Under the pieces are notes generated by a model, which was given only the letters and a program-made list of their open reading frames with translations, made no database searches and was not told the DNA's origin. Positions 25,580 to 34,338 of a DNA stretch of 64,000 nt are shown one piece after another. Positions within the stretch are counted from its first letter, which is position 1; each line of letters begins with the position of its first letter. Origin of the DNA: Dyadobacter sp. CY356 (GTDB lineage: Bacteria > Bacteroidota > Bacteroidia > Cytophagales > Spirosomataceae); contig NZ_JAJTSZ010000001.1 of NCBI RefSeq assembly GCF_021440195.1, positions 62,001 to 126,000 on the forward strand, in the 5' to 3' direction. The translations under genes were made by a program, and so were the position numbers.

Positions 25580-26650
25580 ATGATTAAGGCTATCTATTTC
25601 CAGCTTATTTTGATCCTGTTATTTTCGATAAGTGCGAACGCGCAATCAACTTCTATCGATTATAAATCCAGAGTGGATGCACTTAATAAGAATATAAATT
25701 CAGTTTTCTTCGAGCCGAAAACCGGTTTGTACAAAGAGACTAATGGGAAAAATGACAAACCGCATTCTTATCTTTGGCCGCTTTGTGCACTCATACAGGC
25801 AGCCAATGAGGCTGAACAAATTGAGCCGGGAAAGGCGTATATGAAGCCGGTTTTAGCGGCCATTGCTCAATATCATAATGCAAATCCGCCTGCACCGGGT
25901 TATCAGGCTTATGTAACAAATGAAGGAAAAGATTCCCGTTTTTACGATGATAATCAATGGATCGCAATTGCTTGTCTGGATGCGTATAACCGTACAAAAC
26001 TGAAATCATATCTTGATATTGCCGAAGAAATTTACCGTTTCCAGATGACAGGTTATGATGAAAAAGCGGGTGGGGGATTATATTGGAAAGAAGATGAAAA
26101 GAATACGAAAAATACTTGTTCAAACGGACCTGGAATTTTAGTGGCTTTACAATTATATAAGATTACCAAAAAGAAGGAATATCTGACGACAGCCGTTAAA
26201 TTATACGATTGGACGAATAAAAACCTGCGTGCTGCCGACGGTATATTTTATGATGCGATCAAAATTCCGGTTCTGAAAATTGATTCAATGAAGTATACTT
26301 ATAACACCGGAACAATGCTTCAATCCAATGTTTTGTTATACACAATTACAAAGGACAAAAAGTATCTTGATGAAGCTGAGCTGATAGCAAAATCGGCTGA
26401 AAGCTATTTTTATAAAAACAAGAAGCTGCCGGGTAATTACTGGTTTAATGTTGTTTTGTTAAGAGGTTATGAAGAATTTTTCAAACTGAACAAGAACAAA
26501 AAGCAATTTCAGTTTTTCGTTGATGACGCGGAGCGTATCTGGAAAGAAGAAAGAGATGAAAAAGGTTTGGTAGGTACGAAAGCAGCCAAAACGTTGATCG
26601 ATCAGTCGGCGATGATGGAAATGTATGCGAGGCTAAACCGAATGAAATAA
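25580..26650 (+). CDS. GH76-family alpha-1,6-mannanase, secreted
   Basis: The 356-residue protein has a signal peptide (about 1-22, ending SANAQ) and an alpha/alpha-barrel of glycoside hydrolase family 76. The catalytic Asp pair is D123-D124 in FYDDNQWIAIACLDAY, and the family blocks GGGLYWKEDE, NTCSNGPGILVALQLY and YNTGTMLQSNVLLY are present. GH76 enzymes cut the alpha-1,6-linked mannose backbone of yeast-type mannan. There is no lipobox, so it is likely periplasmic. It is divergent from the ECF sigma gene and ends two bases from the convergent GT2 gene. Confidence 0.87.
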   Translation: MIKAIYFQLILILLFSISANAQSTSIDYKSRVDALNKNINSVFFEPKTGLYKETNGKNDKPHSYLWPLCALIQAANEAEQIEPGKAYMKPVLAAIAQYHNANPPAPGYQAYVTNEGKDSRFYDDNQWIAIACLDAYNRTKLKSYLDIAEEIYRFQMTGYDEKAGGGLYWKEDEKNTKNTCSNGPGILVALQLYKITKKKEYLTTAVKLYDWTNKNLRAADGIFYDAIKIPVLKIDSMKYTYNTGTMLQSNVLLYTITKDKKYLDEAELIAKSAESYFYKNKKLPGNYWFNVVLLRGYEEFFKLNKNKKQFQFFVDDAERIWKEERDEKGLVGTKAAKTLIDQSAMMEMYARLNRMK

Positions 26651-26652
26651 TC

Positions 26653-27420
26653 TTACCAATATTTTCCGTTTTTACGCGCAAACCAGAAACCCCGCCAGAA
26701 AATAATTCCATGATTCCAAAGTGTTGGAATAAGTCCGAAATGCTTTTTTAAAACATTATAACGGTCTAATAATGAGCGTCGATGATTTTGGATTGACAGT
26801 CCGCCCATCAAATACCTACAAAGGACAAAGTCAAGATATTGCGTTTTCTTAGAATTTTTGAGGCATGAAATTTCCCAGTCAATGTCGGCGCTGAGATTGG
26901 TGTAATCATATTGCGGGGCAATTTCCTTTTTTACTATAAAGGATTGATGACAAACTTTCATCCCCAACGCAAAATCTTTCCATGTTAGGTTTTTAGGTAA
27001 ATTGTGAGGGGTGAATTTACTTCTCAATCCAACTTCGCTGCCATCTTCACGCACCAGCATTGCATCGCTGTAATAAACATCAGCGTTACTTTCAAAGGCA
27101 GAAATTAACTGACTTAAAATATTATCATCCTGAACTTCGTCACCGGCATTTAAAAACCATAAATATTTGCCTCTCGCAGGATTTAAGCCCTTATTCATTG
27201 CATCATAAAGTCCGCGGTCTGGCTCAGAAACCACTTTCGAAATGAAGTCAAACCGGCTGGCAATATTCAAAGTTTGGTCTTTTGAGCCTCCATCAATGAT
27301 CAGGTATTCAACCACGGTTTTATCCCCCAGTTTTGCCAATGCTTTCTCAACACTTTTTAGCGTTCTCGGAAGGTAGCGTTCCGCGTTGTATGTAATGGTG
27401 ACGATTGTGAGTAAAGTCAT
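26653..27420 (-). CDS. GT2-family glycosyltransferase
   Basis: The protein begins MTLLTIVTITYNAERYLPRT and has the GT2 fold with LIIDGGSKDQT, SEPDRGLYDAMNKGL and the metal-binding region FLNAGDEV. It resembles WcaA/WcaE-type enzymes of exopolysaccharide synthesis. I use the ATG at 27420; the frame is open to 27480 but that would overlap the upstream gene and add a non-conserved stretch. It is the last of four minus-strand genes (methyltransferase, GT4, AlbA_2 protein, GT2) that overlap or nearly touch. Confidence 0.88.
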   Translation of the reverse strand: MTLLTIVTITYNAERYLPRTLKSVEKALAKLGDKTVVEYLIIDGGSKDQTLNIASRFDFISKVVSEPDRGLYDAMNKGLNPARGKYLWFLNAGDEVQDDNILSQLISAFESNADVYYSDAMLVREDGSEVGLRSKFTPHNLPKNLTWKDFALGMKVCHQSFIVKKEIAPQYDYTNLSADIDWEISCLKNSKKTQYLDFVLCRYLMGGLSIQNHRRSLLDRYNVLKKHFGLIPTLWNHGIIFWRGFWFARKNGKYW

Positions 27421-27448
27421 TCGTTTATATTTTTTGAATGAGTCTGAA

Positions 27449-28801
27449 TCATTCGTCTTTAATAATTTCCCAGTAACCACCTTTATCAGGCCCGATCCGG
27501 TTTATTATCTTTTGTTCTTTTAATTTTTGTATTTGCCATTCAATGCCTCGTCTGCTTAATCCGGTAATCTGTTGAATCGTTTTGGTGGTGATGCGAGAAT
27601 CGGATTTAATCAAATTAATAATGATTTCATCGGTTTTCTCCACAGTTTTCTCCACAGTTTCCTCCACAGTTTTCTCCACAGTTTTCAGTACAGTTTTGTG
27701 CACAGTTTTTGTAGCAACGATAACTCGAAAACCGTGCTGAAAATTTTCAAAAACGGGAGCTTCCAGGCCATAACTCAGAAAAGCGTTTTGAATTCTTTTA
27801 ATACCTGAACCATATTTTTCAATAACACCTGATTCTTTAAAAATCGAAGATACCTTTTTATTTCTTGCCTGCGAAGTGTAATCGCCACTGAGTAATTGTT
27901 CAATGGAAATTGATTGTGGTAATGGGCCAGGATTAAAAAACTCAATGTAATTGTCAAAAACTTTAACAGAGGAATCGCCATAATGCATATAGTCCCGGTG
28001 AACGATCATGTTGATAATGATCTCGCGAATAGCATTCAAAGGATATTCCCAACGTTCCTCCCGTTGAGGATTTCCGGTAATAATATATTCTTTATTGATA
28101 TGTTTTTTAATAAAAGTCAGGACGTCTTCAATCTGAGAAAATAAATCGCTCCGGAGCGTTAAGCCATCTTTTATTAAGGTTGGAGCAGAAAATCTTCCCA
28201 GCTCAATAGTTGCCAGAAATACATCATTTTTTGCGAATAATAAATGACAAGCATTGGCAATTTTTGATTCTTTGATCAGCTCAAATTTATACAGAACCGT
28301 AAGAGGATCATCCTGTAACGGGCTTTCTTTAAGTAAATTTGATTTTTCAATAAAAGTGCTTACTTTTTCCAGCGAGATATCGTCCAGTTTATAATCGTTC
28401 GTTGCATAACTATCCCAACTCGTATTGAAAGTTTTGAGATGCATATCCGAAATCTCCCCCAAATTTAATTGATGATTTGAGTTTTGGACGCGTTTGAAAT
28501 AACGCCCTCGAAATGATACTGGCTTAACCGGAAATTCTTTAATCGAAAGTACGACAACTTCATTCCCATCTATGTCAACTGATTCAGAATCCGGAATGAC
28601 AGACGGCTGGGTTTTGTGTTTTATTTCATTGAGCCACTGCTGAACAGTTTCTTCCCGGATCACAAAATTCTTTACAGGTAAACCGTCGTCATTCAGGCCA
28701 ATGAAAATTTGTCCGCCCTTGGTATTGGCAAAGGCTACCAACGTTTCAATTACAGCATCACTGAAACTGCTTTTATATTCGGTATTCGAGTTTTCAGACA
28801 T
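27449..28801 (-). CDS. AlbA_2/Schlafen-type regulator with ATPase domain (RecG-like)
   Basis: The protein has an N-terminal AlbA_2 domain (NTEYKSSFSDAVIETLVAFAN; GGQIFIGLNDDG), a central part with REIIINMIVHRDY and FFNPGPLP that marks the HATPase_c_4 domain of this family, a Lys-Thr-Val repeat linker (KTV repeated in four-residue steps) and a C-terminal winged helix (TTKTIQQITGLSRRGIEWQI). Such proteins are thought to be transcription regulators; some are phage-defence linked. I start at ATG 28801, the first residue of the conserved domain; ATG 28825 or TTG 28831 in the same frame are possible. It sits between two glycosyltransferase genes. Confidence 0.8.
   Translation of the reverse strand: MSENSNTEYKSSFSDAVIETLVAFANTKGGQIFIGLNDDGLPVKNFVIREETVQQWLNEIKHKTQPSVIPDSESVDIDGNEVVVLSIKEFPVKPVSFRGRYFKRVQNSNHQLNLGEISDMHLKTFNTSWDSYATNDYKLDDISLEKVSTFIEKSNLLKESPLQDDPLTVLYKFELIKESKIANACHLLFAKNDVFLATIELGRFSAPTLIKDGLTLRSDLFSQIEDVLTFIKKHINKEYIITGNPQREERWEYPLNAIREIIINMIVHRDYMHYGDSSVKVFDNYIEFFNPGPLPQSISIEQLLSGDYTSQARNKKVSSIFKESGVIEKYGSGIKRIQNAFLSYGLEAPVFENFQHGFRVIVATKTVHKTVLKTVEKTVEETVEKTVEKTDEIIINLIKSDSRITTKTIQQITGLSRRGIEWQIQKLKEQKIINRIGPDKGGYWEIIKDE
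27636..27707. repeat. 12-bp tandem repeat coding for the Lys-Thr-Val linker
   Basis: Six units of 12 bases lie head to tail; units 1, 2 and 4 read TTCTCCACAGTT, unit 3 has one change, units 5 and 6 have three and four. They encode the four-residue repeat (K/E)TV(E/L/H) between the ATPase part and the winged helix. Because the unit is a multiple of three, copy changes keep the frame. Confidence 0.85.
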
Positions 28802-28827
28802 AGGTAAAAGATATGAAAACTGCATTA

Positions 28828-30099
28828 TCAATTGTTCTTCAACAGTGATTTGTACAGTGTTTCATATTGAGACGCGACAATATTTTCCGCGTAACTTTCC
28901 AGAACCTTTTCCCGCGCTTTTTGTGAAATTTCACCTTCTATATTATTCTCCAAAACCCAACGAATTCCCTTTGCCAACGATTCAACAGATTTATAATCTG
29001 AAAGATATCCATTTTCTTGATGATCGATCATTTCCGGAATCCCCCCTACACTGAAACCAACAGCAGGCGTTCCGCAGGCAAAGGATTCCATGATGGTATT
29101 TGGTAAATTTTCTTCCAGAGAAGGTGTTACAAAAACCGATGCTGCGCAATAGGCCAGAACAATCTGTTTTACATCGGACAAATGTCCAAGTTTATGTGTT
29201 TTAAATGGTAATTGATTTAACACATCATCTTCCACCTGGCCGAAAACCAGGAGCTCAATATTTTCTGAGAGCTCTGGATGCTGATTTTTTAGCAGATTTA
29301 GAGCCTCCTGAAAGTATGAAAAACCTTTCATCGGCGCGTTGACACGCATAGCCGCGAAAAGGATCAAATGTTTATCAGTATGCAAATTTAATTGCTGCCT
29401 TGCTTCTGTTTTTGATATGGGAGAAAATACGTTGATGTCAATCGGATTGGGGATCGATTCAATTTTAAATCCATTGAGCAAACTGCTGTTTCGGGCTCTT
29501 TTTGATAACCACTGACTACAACCAACAGCAGTAAATTGATTTGGCTGATAAGCTGATTTTTTGGAAAACCAGTCTTTCCTTGAAATATCATTTCCACCCG
29601 GATTTTTCAAAAACTTACAATTTCCACATTTAATCTGATAGTTTTCGCATTCACCACTATGATGACAGCCACCCGTAAAAGGCCACATATCATGGAAAGT
29701 CCAGACGACAGGTTTACCTAAGGCCAATAACTTTTTAATCGAACCTGTTGACAAAAAGCCAAAGTTAACCCAATGTAAATGAATGATATCTGCATTTTGA
29801 ACCAGCGGATGTTTGCTGATATCCACGCCAACAATGCCCCGATTAAAGAGAAAACGAATTTCTACGGATCGCTCGTAGGATAAAAACAAAAGACGTTCCG
29901 CGATAAATCTCGCCCAGACAAATTGTTTTTTTAAAGTAGTATTGGCGATTGTTGTAACAGCCGGATTTTCTGTTTTTTTCTCCTGAACCAGAATATCGCC
30001 CTTGACAGACGAATGTTTTTCCAAAGCCTTTTGAAGCCGGGAACAGGCGATGGCCGCGCCGCCGCTACTGTCGCTGGTATTGATGAAAACTACGTTCAT
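28828..30099 (-). CDS. GT4-family glycosyltransferase
   Basis: The 423-residue protein has two Rossmann-like halves of the GT-B fold. The N-terminal half starts MNVVFINTSDSSGGAAIACSRL; the C-terminal half has the donor-binding signature SLEENLPNTIMESFACGTPAV and GGIPEMI. A Cys-rich stretch, GGCHHSGECENYQIKCGNC, near residue 145 is seen in WcaC-type colanic acid transferases and may bind a metal. It overlaps the upstream methyltransferase gene by four bases and the downstream AlbA_2 frame by a few bases if its longest start is used. Confidence 0.88.
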   Translation of the reverse strand: MNVVFINTSDSSGGAAIACSRLQKALEKHSSVKGDILVQEKKTENPAVTTIANTTLKKQFVWARFIAERLLFLSYERSVEIRFLFNRGIVGVDISKHPLVQNADIIHLHWVNFGFLSTGSIKKLLALGKPVVWTFHDMWPFTGGCHHSGECENYQIKCGNCKFLKNPGGNDISRKDWFSKKSAYQPNQFTAVGCSQWLSKRARNSSLLNGFKIESIPNPIDINVFSPISKTEARQQLNLHTDKHLILFAAMRVNAPMKGFSYFQEALNLLKNQHPELSENIELLVFGQVEDDVLNQLPFKTHKLGHLSDVKQIVLAYCAASVFVTPSLEENLPNTIMESFACGTPAVGFSVGGIPEMIDHQENGYLSDYKSVESLAKGIRWVLENNIEGEISQKAREKVLESYAENIVASQYETLYKSLLKNN

Positions 30100-30839
30100 G
30101 CACGGGCTGTAATGACGATGTAAGGTGACAAGGCCTTTGTTTCAAACGGAAAGAATTTGGAAAACACTTTGAGTATGAACCACGTCGATTTGCGAAAAAT
30201 ACGAACCCAGGCGGGCTGTTTGCCCTCGTTTTCAAGCCAAAGCATGAAACGGCCTGAATAATAAACTTCGACATCCTTTAATCCCAGATTTTGACAAATA
30301 TTCCGAAGATAGACAAGATCCATACTTTCGATGTAATGTTTGTCGTAATTATCGCGGTCAAATGTCTTTTGAAACCAACCGTTTAATCCTTTGAAGTTTG
30401 GTAATGAAATAAAAAGTGTCCCATTTTCAGAAAGGAACTGAGTATGTTTTTGGATAATTTCCGTAGTGTTTTGGAAATGTTCGATCAGGCCGTTTGACAT
30501 AACCAGATCATATTTTCCAACGGGAGTATAATTGAATAAATCCGCTTCTATCGTCCCGACAGAGCCTTCCTGGATTTGATTGGCTTTTTCAAGATCATGC
30601 AGAATTTTCGGATGTATCACAAAATCCAGCAGATCCGTTTTTATTTTTAAATTCTTAAACGCCCAAACAGAATAGTAACCGGGAAATCCACCAATTTCAA
30701 GCAGGTTTTTGACCCGATTCGTTGTTACCAGTTTTTTTAAAAGAGACAGGAACGGATAATTATAGGGGATGCTAAAAACGAGTCCGGTTTTACTTTCCCA
30801 ATAGTTCAACCAAAATTCTTTATCCGTCAGGCCATTCAT
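30096..30839 (-). CDS. Class I SAM-dependent methyltransferase
   Basis: The 247-residue protein has the SAM-binding motif NLLEIGGFPGYYSVWA, motif II around GTIEADLF and YDLVMSNGLIEHF, and LSENGTLFISLPN. It is a Methyltransf_11/23-like enzyme with a basic, amphipathic C-terminus that may touch the membrane. Placed first in an exopolysaccharide gene group, it may methylate a sugar or a lipid-linked intermediate. The target is not known. Confidence 0.78.
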   Translation of the reverse strand: MNGLTDKEFWLNYWESKTGLVFSIPYNYPFLSLLKKLVTTNRVKNLLEIGGFPGYYSVWAFKNLKIKTDLLDFVIHPKILHDLEKANQIQEGSVGTIEADLFNYTPVGKYDLVMSNGLIEHFQNTTEIIQKHTQFLSENGTLFISLPNFKGLNGWFQKTFDRDNYDKHYIESMDLVYLRNICQNLGLKDVEVYYSGRFMLWLENEGKQPAWVRIFRKSTWFILKVFSKFFPFETKALSPYIVITARA

Positions 30840-30939
30840 ATACTTTAAAAACAGATTATACTTATTCGAAACTTTGCCGAAACACCAAAGTTACAATTTC
30901 AGAATTAAGATGTCTTTAAAAAATATGACCGGAGTAGAT

Positions 30940-31446
30940 TTATTCACGGCTATTTTTAAATCCTATGGTTTTGCGTTCAGGGTTTGGGGGATTTAATAGA
31001 AAATTCAGCGCTTCATAAATGTCTTTAAATTTCACCTGCATCTCATTTTCCAGACTTTCAATGCGTTGTTTCAATTCTGTTGAATCGGAATAATATTGAC
31101 GGATCATAACAAAGGCGCGCATAATGGTGATATTTACTTGCAGTGCTTTTTGACTTTTCAGAATTGTAGAAAGCATTGCAACACCTTGCTCCGTAAATGC
31201 AAAAGGTAAATATTTGCTGTGTTCTCCTTTACCATTCTCTAAGGTCACAAATTGTGACCTTAGAGAATTATATTCCGCTCTTGTAACTTCGAACATAAAG
31301 TCGTCGGGAAATCTATCTCTATTTCTACGGACAGCTTGTTTTAAGACTTTCGTTTCAACTTCATACATTTCTGCCAAATCGAAATCCAGCATAACTTTCT
31401 GTCCACGAAGCGTGAACACTTTGTTTTGTATAGCGATCAGTTCCAT
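30940..31446 (-). CDS. ORF6N-domain DNA-binding protein
   Basis: The 168-residue protein has the ORF6N domain typical of phage anti-repressor-like proteins: IQNKVFTLRGQKVMLDFDLAEMY (from residue 6), VKQAV-like VLKQAVRRNRDRFPDDFMFE and LPFAFTEQGVAMLSTILKS. A coiled-coil stretch follows (LKQRIESLENEMQVKF). The cellular role of chromosomal copies is unclear. It is the only clearly phage-type gene here and stands alone between methyltransferase and UDP-sugar dehydrogenase genes. A perfect 35-nt palindrome lies within its coding region and a near copy lies upstream. Confidence 0.85.
   Translation of the reverse strand: MELIAIQNKVFTLRGQKVMLDFDLAEMYEVETKVLKQAVRRNRDRFPDDFMFEVTRAEYNSLRSQFVTLENGKGEHSKYLPFAFTEQGVAMLSTILKSQKALQVNITIMRAFVMIRQYYSDSTELKQRIESLENEMQVKFKDIYEALNFLLNPPNPERKTIGFKNSRE
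31234..31268. repeat. Perfect 17-1-17 palindrome inside the ORF6N gene
   Basis: The arm ATTCTCTAAGGTCACAA (31234-31250) pairs exactly with 31252-31268 around one base. It covers the codons for NSLRSQFVTLEN of the ORF6N protein. Confidence 0.9.
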
Positions 31447-31508
31447 AGATTCAGTGTTTAAATTATATGGAATACTGAAAATTCGTATTTAAGTCACAGC
31501 TCTTTCCT

Positions 31509-31543
31509 ATTCTTTAAGGTCACAATTTGTGATCTTAAAGAAT
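31509..31543. promoter_or_regulatory. Second 17-1-17 palindrome, upstream of the ORF6N gene
   Basis: The arm ATTCTTTAAGGTCACAA (31509-31525) pairs with 31527-31543 with a single mismatch. The arm differs from the one inside the gene at one position. It starts 63 bases upstream of the ORF6N start, in the gap shared with the divergent UDP-sugar dehydrogenase gene, and is a good candidate operator. Confidence 0.6.
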
Positions 31544-31650
31544 CTCCGTTCTGCTCATAATTTCACAAACCAACCCCACAGATTCCCCCAAAATTTCCTG
31601 ATCATAATTAATATGGCTAGTTTTATGTCCTCGTTTTAAATTTTACCAGA

Positions 31651-32919
31651 ATGTTGTCAGAAATTGCTGCAAGTAAAATTGCAATTATTGGTCTTGGTTA
31701 TGTTGGTCTGCCGTTGGCGGTGGAATTCAGCCGGAAATATTCAGTGCTTGGTTTTGATATCAATAAGGAACGTGTTGCTGAATTGAAACGCGGATATGAC
31801 CGAACGCAGGAGATTTCTTCGGAAGATTTACAACGTGTTCAGGATCTGCAATTTTCGGATGAATTGTCGGCATTGGCAACTTGTAATATATTTGTCGTAA
31901 CGGTTCCGACGCCTATCGATAACTACAAAAAGCCAGATCTCGGCCCACTTTTGAAAGCCAGTGATACCGTTGGTAAAGTGTTAAAAAAAGGTGATATCGT
32001 CATTTACGAATCCACAGTTTATCCGGGTTGTACAGAAGAAGATTGCGTACCGGTTCTGGAAAGAGTAAGCGGATTGAAATTCAATGTTGATTTCTTCTGC
32101 GGATATTCTCCGGAACGTATCAATCCGGGCGATAAGGTTAATACGCTGACTAAAATCAAAAAAGTTACCTCGGGTTCAACACCGGAGATCGGTGAATTCG
32201 TTAATACTTTATATGGAACCATTATCACAGCCGGAACGCATTTGGCATCCAGTATCAAAGTTGCAGAAGCTTCAAAAGCAATTGAAAATGCCCAGCGTGA
32301 TGTGAATATTTCCTTTGTTAATGAATTGGCGTTAATTTTTGACCGGATGGGAATTGATACTACTGAAGTTCTTGAAGCCGCCGGAACAAAGTGGAATTTC
32401 CTGAAATACAAACCAGGTCTGGTTGGCGGACATTGCATTGGTGTCGATCCTTACTATCTGGCTTACAAAGCTGAATCTTTGGGTTATTATCCACAGGTAA
32501 TTCTTTCCGGTCGCCGTGTTAATGATACGATGGGCGTTTTTGTCGCCAACAAACTGGTCAAACTTTTGATCAAAAAAGGACATAAAATTGAAGGCAGCCG
32601 TGTCTTAATTTTGGGTATCACTTTCAAAGAAAACTGCCCGGATATTCGAAATACGCGTGTCGTGGATGTATATAAAGAATTGAAGGATTTTGGTATGGAG
32701 GTCGACGTGTATGACTCCTGGGCGTCCGCGGAAGAGGTGAAACATGAATATGATATTACACTTTCAGAAAAGCCAACAGGAAAATATGAAGCGGTTGTAT
32801 TGGCCGTTGCCCACGATACTTTCAAAGAATTAAATCTCGCAGATTTCACAAATACAAACTCTGTTCTTTTTGACTTGAAATCAACTTTACCAAAAGATTC
32901 AGTTGATTCAAGACTATAA
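31651..32919 (+). CDS. UDP-N-acetylhexosamine 6-dehydrogenase (TviB/WbpO type)
   Basis: The 422-residue enzyme has the NAD-binding motif IAIIGLGYVGLPLA (10-23), the central YSPERINPGD block and the catalytic cysteine C262 in GGHCIGVDPYY. The family oxidises UDP-sugars to uronic acids in two NAD-dependent steps. The closest subgroup in look is TviB/WbpO, which uses UDP-GlcNAc or UDP-GalNAc, and wecB lies three genes downstream. The product would be an acidic sugar for the exopolysaccharide. A strong terminator follows the stop. Confidence 0.88.
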   Translation: MLSEIAASKIAIIGLGYVGLPLAVEFSRKYSVLGFDINKERVAELKRGYDRTQEISSEDLQRVQDLQFSDELSALATCNIFVVTVPTPIDNYKKPDLGPLLKASDTVGKVLKKGDIVIYESTVYPGCTEEDCVPVLERVSGLKFNVDFFCGYSPERINPGDKVNTLTKIKKVTSGSTPEIGEFVNTLYGTIITAGTHLASSIKVAEASKAIENAQRDVNISFVNELALIFDRMGIDTTEVLEAAGTKWNFLKYKPGLVGGHCIGVDPYYLAYKAESLGYYPQVILSGRRVNDTMGVFVANKLVKLLIKKGHKIEGSRVLILGITFKENCPDIRNTRVVDVYKELKDFGMEVDVYDSWASAEEVKHEYDITLSEKPTGKYEAVVLAVAHDTFKELNLADFTNTNSVLFDLKSTLPKDSVDSRL

Positions 32920-32927
32920 TTTAATCC

Positions 32928-32962
32928 ATAACCGGAATCAATTTTGACATGATTCCGGTTAT
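32928..32962 (+). terminator. Intrinsic terminator after the UDP-sugar dehydrogenase gene
   Basis: A perfect 13-bp stem (32928-32940 with 32950-32962, arm ATAACCGGAATCA) is followed by TTTT. It lies nine bases past the stop codon. Confidence 0.8.
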
Positions 32963-33064
32963 TTTGCTTCTCCAATAATTTCAAATTTCCGTCTTCGGCG
33001 TTAGCTCAATTGCATTTAAGTAAGCGAAACATTTCTTCCCCTCTTAAAATTGTCTGCGAATGTG

Positions 33065-33072
33065 TACTTTTG
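33065..33072 (+). promoter_or_regulatory. Likely -7 box for the GT4-wecB-flippase operon
   Basis: TACTTTTG matches TAnnTTTG and lies 27 bases before the GT4 start codon. No good -33 TTTG is seen at the right distance, so support is moderate. The terminator before it makes a promoter here necessary. Confidence 0.45.
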
Positions 33073-33099
33073 CAGGAATTACCACAAGATTTCTGACGC

Positions 33100-34311
33100 A
33101 TGCGTGTTTGTTTTGTTATGGCGGGGTTGCCGCATTATTTTGCCTTGATACTGAATAAAATGGTTTCCGACTATGGAATCGAAGTTATTCTCGTCAAACC
33201 AACCCAACAAAGCAAAGCCCTTGGCGCCGGTGTGAAGGAAGATAAGTCGGCGGCAAACTTCCGGTTGGTGGAACTTCCCGAGTTTACAACCTGGTATGGA
33301 AAGTCTTTTTTTGAAAATCTTATCCCTACTTTACTGGAAATAAAACCAGACATTATCGTAATGTCTTCCTGGCCATATTTTTTACAACTTGTACTGAATC
33401 CTCCTTTTTATTTTAAACTGAAAAAAATAGGTGCAAAGTTAATTTGCCGGGATATTCCCTTTAATACTGCGTATTGGGGGAAAAGTCAGGAGTATTATTA
33501 TTCAGGTCAAAACATTACCGAAGATCTTGACGCAAATAAAAAAAACTGGAAGGGTGCACTTTATTTCCGGGCTATTACCTGGCTACGAAAATTATATCTT
33601 CCACTGGCCGACGCGCATATCAATTATTATGATGAAGGCCGGGATATCATCGGAAGTTATGGCGTACCCAAAGAGAAAATATTTATTGCTGCCAATTCTC
33701 CGGATACAGATGAATTGCTGGCCGCTTACGAAGAAGTTTTAAAACAACCTGAAATTCTGCCCAAAAATCCGCACCGCGTTATTCATGTGGGAAGACTGGT
33801 AAAATGGAAGCGCGTGGATATGCTGATCCAATCTGTTAAAGATTTGAAACGGTTTTTTCCTGATATTGAACTGGTGGTGGTGGGTTTCGGTCCGGAAGAA
33901 GAAAATCTTAAAAAGCTGGCTGAAAAACTTGGTGTTTCTGACAATGTAAAATTTGTCGGCGGAGTTTATGACGCACTCAGGTTGGGTAAATATCTGCATG
34001 TTTCGTCAATCTACATGTTAGGCGGAATGGGTGGATTATCCATTAATGATGCCATGTGTTTTGCCAAACCGGTTATTTGTTCGGTTGCAGATGGCACGGA
34101 AAGGCGCTTGGTGAGAGAAGGATACAATGGTTTTTATTTTGAAAATGGGAATCAGGAAAGTTTGAATCTGAAAATGAAAACGTTGCTCCAAGATCCCGAA
34201 AAAATCAGCACCTTTGGTGCAAATTCGTTACGCATAATAAAAGAAGAAATCAATATACACAGTGTGCTGAAAGAATACATGGTTGCCTTCAATTATGTTC
34301 TGGCGCACTGA
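33100..34311 (+). CDS. GT4-family glycosyltransferase
   Basis: The 403-residue protein is a GT-B enzyme. The C-terminal half has VIHVGRLVKWKRVDMLIQ (from about 227), IELVVVGFGPEEENL and the closing block NGFYFENGNQESL. The usual E-X7-E is replaced by a less typical stretch, GGMGGLSINDAMCFAKPVIC, in which N and D take the places around the donor site. It probably adds a sugar to a lipid-linked repeat unit at the inner membrane. wecB follows after 27 bases. Confidence 0.85.
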   Translation: MRVCFVMAGLPHYFALILNKMVSDYGIEVILVKPTQQSKALGAGVKEDKSAANFRLVELPEFTTWYGKSFFENLIPTLLEIKPDIIVMSSWPYFLQLVLNPPFYFKLKKIGAKLICRDIPFNTAYWGKSQEYYYSGQNITEDLDANKKNWKGALYFRAITWLRKLYLPLADAHINYYDEGRDIIGSYGVPKEKIFIAANSPDTDELLAAYEEVLKQPEILPKNPHRVIHVGRLVKWKRVDMLIQSVKDLKRFFPDIELVVVGFGPEEENLKKLAEKLGVSDNVKFVGGVYDALRLGKYLHVSSIYMLGGMGGLSINDAMCFAKPVICSVADGTERRLVREGYNGFYFENGNQESLNLKMKTLLQDPEKISTFGANSLRIIKEEINIHSVLKEYMVAFNYVLAH

Positions 34312-34338
34312 TCCGTTTAAATTCTGGTTGATTAAAAA

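Noticed and set aside
27636..27707. CRISPR-like array
   Set aside because: The 12-base units are directly adjacent without spacers and are in frame within a coding region.
33001..33060. GGCGTTAGCTCAATTG, similar to the 5' end of a tRNA
   Set aside because: No anticodon arm, T-arm with GGTTCGA or acceptor complement follows; the likeness ends after 16 bases.
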